Assembly: GCF_033568475.1 (NCBI RefSeq)
Contig: NC_133123.1
Location: forward strand, 5,208,001-5,272,000
DNA length: 64,000 nt
Source of the DNA: Henckelia pumila
Taxonomy: Eukaryota; Streptophyta; Magnoliopsida; Lamiales; Gesneriaceae
Direction of reading: 5' to 3'
Part shown: positions 57,124 to 64,000 of the stretch, piece by piece
Numbering within the stretch: position 1 is the first letter of the stretch
How the letters are laid out: each line of letters opens with the position of its first letter
Position numbers and translations under genes: made by a program
The notes under the pieces: generated by a model
What the model saw: only the letters and a program-made list of their open reading frames with translations
What the model was told of the DNA's origin: nothing
Database searches by the model: none

Positions 57124-60100
57124 ATGGGGTCTGCTATTCTTTTTTGCTTTTCTTTAGCCTCCATTGTTGTCTTCGTGATTCAGTTCCAAGCTCATGCTGC
57201 TCCCGCGGGTACGGAATTTGACCCACGTTTCTTTTTTCTTTAGCTTTGATTTGGGTTTGCGTTTCTTAGTGGGAAATCGTTTGTTTACTGAATTTGGAGA
57301 ATGAAGTTTGAACCTCTTGATTTTAGTGATTTTTGGTGGGATCTTAACGTGTTTATGATGGGTTCGGTGTGGTGGATTGGTTGATTATTATTTTTATTTG
57401 GTTTTTATGTAATATTTCAGGGCCATTGATAAAGCATTTGTCCTCTATTGTGAAATGGACCAAGTCGTCATCCAAAACACAACACCAATCAGGTAAAACC
57501 ATCGGTGCCGATGTTTTTTTTTTTTTTGCTTGTTTTTTAAAATTTTATAATTCTTATTTACATAGTTAAACAATATCTAGGGCCATTGTTCTATTTTCAG
57601 TCTCTGCGTTGCATACGGGCATTTAAAAAAAACGCATATTGACATTAGGAAGAATTTTGTCAAACTGTGCTTGGACATGGAGGAGCATAAACTGGGGATT
57701 GTGAAGATAATTGTAATGGTTACTTGAAAGCATGAGCATAAACTAAGGTTTTTAGAGGCAAATCCTGATTGAAAACCTATAGTCTATAGATAGTTTTTCT
57801 TTGTGGGATTCCACCATCGTTGAAACAAGAGATTATTATTAAATTTTGTTTAATAATAAAAGGATTCTCCATTTATTGTATGGTTGGAATGGGACTTCTC
57901 TTGTTCGATATCATAAATGCTAGTTAAAAGGTAAATATTATGTTTGTATTTGTACATTGTCAGTTTATTTTTGTCTTTATGCAGATGCCAGTGTGCTTCA
58001 ATTTGAAGATGGATATCTGGTTGAGACAGTTGTCGAAGGGAGCGAGCTTGGGGTTGTGCCATACTCCATCCGAGTTTCACAAGACGGAGAGCTCTTCGCT
58101 GTGGATGCTGTTAATAACAACATCATGCGGATTACACCACCACTATCCCAATGTGAGTGAACCTCTCTTGCCCTTATTGCAAACTTAGAAAACTCTGGAC
58201 CCTATCCTAGATAAGGAAAGGAGACAGCTTCTGTGTCTTATAAAATTTCATCTCTGAGAAGCTGACGGCTCATTGTCTTTTGCGGTTGTTGTGGATGTAC
58301 ATACGAGGAGAAGGGTAGTTTATTCTTTTGTATGGTTGCCTTCTCATTCCAAGGTTGACTGCATCAACACCCTATCGAGTAGACATTACGGAAGTACTAC
58401 TGATGTTGGTTATAAAAAAATTCTTTTCAGACTCTTGATGCAATTTTTTGCCTGCTATTCTCATTTTCTTTCATCGCATATAGAATTGCCCTTGGGATTT
58501 ACCTGAAACAAGGGCTGTGTATTGCACCTGTGTGAATAGTTTTTATACGACATTGATAAATGAGAATAGTTCTTGAACCAAATCTTTACCTTCCCTTGAA
58601 AAATTATCGAACAGTTTGTGTCACGTGATTCTTGCTATCTTAGTTTCATGGATCTATTTTTCAATTGAATGCAGATAGCAGAGCAAGATTGGTTGCGGGA
58701 TCATTTCAGGGTCACACTGGCCATGTGGATGGAAAACCAAGTGATGCTCGTTTCCATCATCCAAAAGGAGTTGCTATTGACGATAAAGGGAATGTTTATG
58801 TTGCCGATACGTCAAATCTCGCCATTAGGAAGATTGGAGAAGCAGGTTTATGCGATGTCGAGTTATTACCTGAGTTTTTTAGGTTTTCTTTTTTTCAGAT
58901 AAAAAAATTCGGGTAAAAGGAGAACCCATTTGGGATCGGGAGATCACCTGAGTTTGTTAAAGTTGAATGTTTAGCAACTATTGTGGTTGAAGTTTTATGT
59001 TATAAGATTGCTTCTGAAAGAAAATCAATAGGCCTTAAGCAAAGCTAAGTGGGACTGTTTCTACAGGTGTGACAACTATTGCTGGAGGAAAATCAAATGT
59101 TGCAGGATACAGGGATGGACCAAGTGAAGATGCAAAATTCTCAAATGACTTTGATGTCTTATATGTCAGGCCTAGTTGTTCTTTGTTAGTTATTGACAGA
59201 GGTAATGCCGCTCTTCGCCAAATCTCCCTGAATAAGGAAGACTGTGATTACGAGAACAGCTCTGTTTCAACTACAGGTGTGTGGAATACTTCCTAATATT
59301 TGTGAGCCCAAGCGTTCTTGGTTTTTTTTTTTTTGGGGCAGAATCAATTTGTTATATTCTCTCTACATTAAGTTTAATTCGATGTCTGTTGTATTCTCTC
59401 TTTGGAAAGTACAATGAAGGACGAACTACTGCAATGGCAGAGCCAAATGGGGGTGGGAAGGGCCAGGAAGTAGTAACCCCCTACCTCTTGATATTTTCAA
59501 GATTCATTTTTAAATATCATGTGTATGAAAATATCATTTCATCACTTAATGTTATTCGAATTACTGAGTCACTGTCATAATACTAGTAGTGGACAAGTTC
59601 ATACCATAGACGGCCTTTACTTATCAAAGCTGCCAAGTGTGGAGAAGGATACAGGAAAGTTAAATTTAGAGTCGTCATATAAATTTTTTTTTTGTCAAGA
59701 TGCTTGCAAATAACTAGGTGTATGTATCATGATACCAGCATTATGCTGCATACCAGATAGAAATAGCTTGTGTAAAAAGGACAGATTTATGTTGGAAGGA
59801 GGTGTTAAATGTAGTTAGGAAAAGAACATATTTCTTCAAGTTGTACTTACTATCATCAAGTAAGTTGTTTCTAGGGTTTTTTTTGTTGTTGTAAATTGTG
59901 CACAAAAAATTCTGACAATAGTGTTTCATGCAGATATTTTGATGCTTGTGGGTGCTATCCTAGTTGGGTACACTTCATGTATGCTTCAACGAGGATTTGG
60001 CTCCTCAATATTTTCCAGGATGGTACATTCTTTAATTCTCCCTTTGCTTTCCACTTATACTTGTTTATTAGAATAGGATAAGAAACGGTTTCTCATATAT

Positions 60101-61125
60101 TCTTGTTATTCTTCTCTAAGTTGTGATGGTTTTAGCCCCATCTTCTCCTCTGCCTAATGAAGCATTCATCTTTCGTAGGATAAATAAATGGCTTGATGGA
60201 GTATTGGTTACATTTTTATGAATTATGGTTTGTTGAAGGTTTAGTGTCCATCGCTATTCACTATATATTTTCAAGAAAATGATTTTGAAGCCCGTCTGAC
60301 AGCTGTCTAACTAAGTTATCGAGTTTTACTTTTCTGGGGACATGAATTTATACTTCAACCATGAGTTTTCTCTCCATATAGAGGTATATCAGTTGGCCTT
60401 GTTTGCATCTGAATCTGTCAGTTTACATATAATCGCAGCCGGGGACTAGTGGAACCACACTTGAAGAGCAATCAGCAAGCAAGGAATTGCCAACCCCTGT
60501 TGCCGTGCCTGTGAAAGATGAACAAGAAGCCGGATGGCCGTCTTTTGGACAGTTGGTGTGGGACCTGTCCAAACTTGCCCTGGAAGCACTAGGTGGCATT
60601 TTTGTTCAATTCAATCCTTTACTCTTGAAACGAAATAATTCCAAAAGAAACCTTACTCCATTGAAAGACACTCTTATCATGCCTGAAGATGAGGCCGAGC
60701 AACCTTTAGCTCGGAAACAGAGAACTCCAACTCCCCTTTCTGAAACCAGGCAGACTCATGCTCCAATGCCTAGTGAAAGATTTTCAGAAGCAAAACCTAG
60801 TGAAAGATTTTCAGAAGCAAAGCCTCCTAAAACTCGCTCCACAAGCTTAAAAGATCCAAATTCATCAAGCAAGCACAGATCTTCAAGGAGACAAGAATAT
60901 GCTGAGTTTTATGGATCAAGTGAGGTTCCACAGTATGGACAAGTCAGGTCCAAGAGCCAGAAAGAGAAGTCAAAGCATCGTGTGCGAGAGAAAGGTGTAG
61001 AGACGAATTTTGGAGCATCTGCGTTGGAATCGAAGCCTGCTGAAATCAATGCAACCACCTATGAACGTACAAAGTATGATCCTTTTCATCTCAGGAGCAA
61101 ATATGGAGATTCATATCGTTATTAA
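57124..61125 (+). CDS. NHL-repeat membrane protein of plant type, 493 aa, 7 exons
   Basis: Exons: 57124-57208, 57421-57492, 57985-58152, 58675-58845, 59067-59276, 59934-60022, 60439-61125. All junctions are GT-AG and the sum (1,482 nt) is in frame. Residues 1-26 form a signal peptide (MGSAILFCFSLASIVVFVIQ). NHL beta-propeller repeats follow over about residues 55-240 (GYLVETVVEGSELGVVPYSI, ARFHHPKGVAIDDKGNVYVA, VTTIAGGKSNVAGYRDGPSE, LLVIDRGNAALRQIS). A transmembrane segment (ILMLVGAILVGYTSCML, about 237-253) leads to a long basic, Ser-rich tail. The layout suggests an outside or lumenal propeller and cytosolic tail; the biochemical function of this plant family is unknown to me. A perfect 27-bp tandem duplication doubles PSERFSEAK in the tail. 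Confidence 0.92.
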
Positions 61126-61429
61126 TACAGATTGTTGTATAAGCCTAGCCACTTTCCAACCATCTAATACCAGGAAGCGCTACATCTTCTGGACTTTGCA
61201 TTGGGAAAAACAAATGTTTCAAGTGCACCTCAGATGTTTGTTCAAGATTTCTTTGTTCTTCCTGTAATGGCTATGTACCTTATATCCTGATACCTGTTTT
61301 TACTATGACTTTAGGTTAAAGAATAGTTACGAGAGTTTCATTTTGACCAGTTCAGTTTCTTGTAAATCTTGTGCCCTGGTCATGACAATCCCTCGTGAAA
61401 GCTTAACCTAACAAATAGCAGCATTTTTT

Positions 61430-62220
61430 CCAGTTTAACATTTAAAATGTGGTGATAGAGGTTCAGTCTGCTCTCATAAGTTGGTACTTAGAGAACTCAT
61501 AAATTCAAGAACCGGAGATTTAAGAAACGGAAATTTTCAATTTTCTCAAATAGAAAACTAAATTCTATGAGACGGTCTAGTAGCTCAATTTTGTGAAACG
61601 AATATTCCACTTGAATATTATTTTTTATGTCAAAAGATATCGTTTTTCATTATATGGATTTGTGCTAACCTTCTCATAGATAAGGTTCGTAAGATCGTTT
61701 CATGAAATATCAAATACCTACTCGACTTATGACAAAAAAAGATTACTTGTATTAATTAGACCATTGTCATCGAATATTTTTTTCATTCTAATTTAGCATC
61801 TTAAAATACACAACTCAAAATTTAGCATCTTAAAATACACAACTCAATATCGTAAATCCGACTTCGTTGAGCTGAGATTTCTTATCAAACAGAAGTGGCA
61901 CGTTACTTATATTATTTAATACAAATACAACATTACGTCGACAACATAATTCGTTTGCTTCACAAGCTTCTCAAATTCAACCGAGACGGATAGATAAGAT
62001 TAACAATTGTTATCACGAGAGTGAAACATGACAGCCAACCAACTACTCCACAACAAGAAGCAAATTCAATCAATGTCTTCACATTGGGAAAATTTTGGCC
62101 TTATCAACTTAAATTCACATGCACTTTCCAAGAACACTTGCTGCAACTTTCTACGAACTCCACAGATAACAGCATACATTACAGTTAATTTCATAGAGAT
62201 TCATTTGTAAATCAAATTTG
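61430..62220. other. Intergenic DNA between the NHL and UBD genes
   Basis: No gene. A diverged dispersed repeat at about 61560-61720 begins GAGACGGTCTAG and ends near GATCGTTTCATG. The UBD gene's promoter and leader should lie in the right part. Confidence 0.45.
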
Positions 62221-62231
62221 ATTCTATAGCA

Positions 62232-62793
62232 TGGGGTGTGCTGGATCCAAGCAAACTAAAGGTAAGGATGTTGAGATTCCTTCAATTTAAACATTTCTCC
62301 TTCATTTTCAGTTGCTTGCTTGCTTGCTATAACCAGAAATTTAGATTCAACATCTAGAAATATAACAAATATAAGAATTGGTATTGACACAATTTGTGAC
62401 TTTACAACAGGAAGAGTTGGAAATATTAGAAAGCCGAAACCTTGGAAGCATCCACAGAAACTTACGAAGAGTCAGCTTATACAGCTTCAAGAAGAGTTTT
62501 GGCACACTGCTCCTCACAATGGTGGTACCAAAGGTAAATTTAGCCATGAATTCACAAAATGTTGAACTCTTACCCCATTTTTAAAATCTTATTATTTGCA
62601 TTTGAAAGAAATTTGGGATGCACTCAGAGAAGCTGCAGAAGCTGATCCAACTGTTGCTCAGGCAATCTTAGACAATGCAGGGATCATAGCTCATAATCCT
62701 GATATGACAGTTTGCTTTGATGGAGAAGGCACGAGGTACGAGCTGCCAAAGTATGTTTTGAGTGACCCAACAAACTTGATACGAGATAGTTGA
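62232..62793 (+). CDS. UBD (UBTD1/2 N-terminal) domain protein, 112 aa, 3 exons
   Basis: Exons 62232-62262, 62411-62533, 62609-62793; GT-AG junctions; 339 nt in frame. The N terminus MGCAGSKQTKG has Gly2 and Cys3, a pattern for N-myristoylation plus palmitoylation, so membrane attachment is likely. The remainder is the UBD/DC-UbP N-terminal domain: KPKPWKHPQKLTKSQLIQLQ, then EFWHTAPHNGG, EIWDALREAAEADPTVAQAI, AHNPDMTVCFDGEGTRYELP and KYVLSDPTNLI. In animal UBTD1/2 this domain precedes a ubiquitin-like domain and binds ubiquitin-pathway partners; here the ORF ends right after it, as in short plant homologues. The start is supported by the acylation motif. Confidence 0.9.
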
Positions 62794-63409
62794 AATAGAA
62801 AGCAGATTTGTATTCAAGATGTAGAGAAATTTGTGAAAATTATCAGGGTACGATCTGCTTTCATCTAACTACTCAAGCTTTACTGATCACTTTAGATGTT
62901 TCAGCACAATATGCATTGTTTTTCTAACATGTGTAACATATAATCAATTTATATTTGACAACGCAATCTAGATTCTGGAAGATATTTTTATTTCAGCAAA
63001 TATAACTTTACAAGGACCAAATTAGAAAAAGTAAATAAATTTATACAGAAGGGCTCAAAAGACAGCAAGTTGTTCGATTCTATAATCAAGATTGCAATTA
63101 GCAATATCGTTTTTTATATTCAAAACTTGAGAAAAGGAAAAACAAAGTCGATTGCATGAAACCACAGGATTACAATGACTTGCTGAGCTGTGCTGCAGAT
63201 TTCAGAACTCTTAAAACTGTAAGTGGTCTAAAATTAGATGGCTCAAAGATGAAAGGTGGCCAAGTTCAGTAGAACAGAAAGGAGCTGTCTTCACAAGCTT
63301 TAAATACAACCACAAAAGGCTACTTCTCTAAATAACTAAATAACTTGTATACATAAATATGAGAGCTTTGCAAATCAACCTGCGATTTGAGATGGATGGA
63401 ATTGTTTCC
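62794..63409. other. Convergent 3' region between the UBD gene and the PIP-box gene
   Basis: AT-rich, probably holding both 3' UTRs. No ORF of interest. Confidence 0.45.
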
Positions 63410-63545
63410 TCAAACCTTCTTGAAAAATGAGAGGATGTTTCCTTGTTTAGGATCCTTATTTGCGGCTTTCTTGTTTCCACCTTTCCCTGCTTGGTTTGCT
63501 GGAGCATTGCCTCCTACAGAAGGTGACTTCCTGGCCACAAGTGGC
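63410..63545 (-). CDS. Last coding exon of a gene ending in a PCNA-interaction (PIP) box
   Basis: Read on the minus strand, the exon begins after an acceptor TTCTAG at 63545, has phase 1 and ends in TGA at 63410-63412. It encodes about 45 residues: a basic Lys/Gly/Asn-rich linker and then QGNILSFFKKV at the C terminus. Q-x-x-I-x-x-F-F is a canonical PIP box, the motif that docks replication and repair proteins onto PCNA. C-terminal PIP boxes with a basic linker occur in DNA polymerase delta subunit 3 and RNase H2 subunit B, among others; I cannot choose between them. Upstream exons were not identified before the window edge. Confidence 0.6.
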
Positions 63546-63599
63546 CTAGAACACCACAGTTAGCATGGAAAATCAATTAGTGTCACGAGGAAGAGATGG

Positions 63600-64000
63600 T
63601 ATTTTCAAAATCACACCAATCAATCGGCAACGAGGCAGAAACTGAAAGACTTCAAAGAGGCGCATATAGTACAGGAAATTTGAAATTATAGAACATTACA
63701 CATTTTTCCTATGGATTGTCAAAGTATAGTTTCTGTCAAGACCTTAAATCGCACACACTGAAGTGATTTTCCTTGTGCGGCAGACAAGGTAAAAATTCCA
63801 AGAAAGGAAATTCGACCTCTAAACATAGTTCGTTGATCAATTTCATAAGGTAAAATGAAATCCATGCAGGAGACCAGTCAACACAAGTAGATATTTAAAT
63901 CTTACATCATCCCCACGACCAGAATTCATCATATATAGTAAATAATTACTGAAGAAGATGGGGATATCTAATGGATGTTACCATAACAATGCACAAATAT
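63600..64000. other. Unassigned, probably intronic sequence of the PIP-box gene
   Basis: No exon could be supported by similarity or convincing splice sites. Confidence 0.3.

Noticed and set aside
57940..58188. 82-codon frame overlapping NHL exon 3
   Set aside because: Out of frame with the NHL coding sequence that joins across seven exons.

Overview
The window is nuclear DNA from a flowering plant, almost certainly a eudicot. The evidence is intron-rich genes of plant families (APC6/CDC16, a GRAVITROPIC IN THE LIGHT 1-like DUF641 protein, a plant NHL-repeat membrane protein, a UBD-domain protein), an AT-rich intergenic background, and plant LTR retrotransposons, a 5S-bearing Cassandra-type TRIM, hAT and Tourist-like MITEs and SINEs. 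Lamiids are my guess at the clade, from the look of the repeats only.

Layout. 1-4420: 3' half of a Sirevirus-type Copia element (pol end, env-like ORF, 3' LTR), inserted into the leader of an older reverse-oriented Copia remnant (4421-5485, continuing after 7422) that is also split by a 1.9 kb solo LTR (5486-7422, TSD ACATA). 7490-8460: MITEs. 8962-16771 (minus): APC6, reconstructed as 16 exons joining in frame. 16772-23580: AT-rich intergenic DNA with three clean hAT MITEs and SINEs. 23701-23973 (+): small secreted-peptide precursor. 26008-27366 (minus): GIL1-like gene, probably with a 5'-UTR intron reaching to about 30.7 kb. 32573-32845: TRIM remnant. 33780-48230: nest of three retroelements, all minus strand: a decayed Copia element (TSD TATTC), a nearly intact Tekay-type chromodomain Gypsy element inside its pol (36317-43616, TSD CACTG), and a Cassandra-type TRIM multimer in its leader (46216-47581, TSD ATATA). 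50030-52683: 2.65 kb solo LTR (TSD ACATC). 57124-61125 (+): NHL-repeat gene, 7 exons. 62232-62793 (+): UBD-domain gene, 3 exons. 63410-63545 (minus): last exon of a gene ending in a PCNA-interaction (PIP) motif.

Main observation. A short palindrome family (GATCGGA-NNN-TCCGATC) occurs in clusters of about 9-11 copies just upstream of a TATAAATA box in three promoter contexts: the Sirevirus LTR, the spacer before that element's env-like ORF, and both LTRs of the unrelated Gypsy element. This looks like one promoter module used by two retrotransposon superfamilies, and by an internal promoter for an env-like gene. I did not find it near host genes by eye.

The host genes (cell-cycle ubiquitin ligase, tropism factor, peptide signal, membrane NHL protein, ubiquitin-related protein, PCNA-binding protein) are separate units and show no operon-like relationship.
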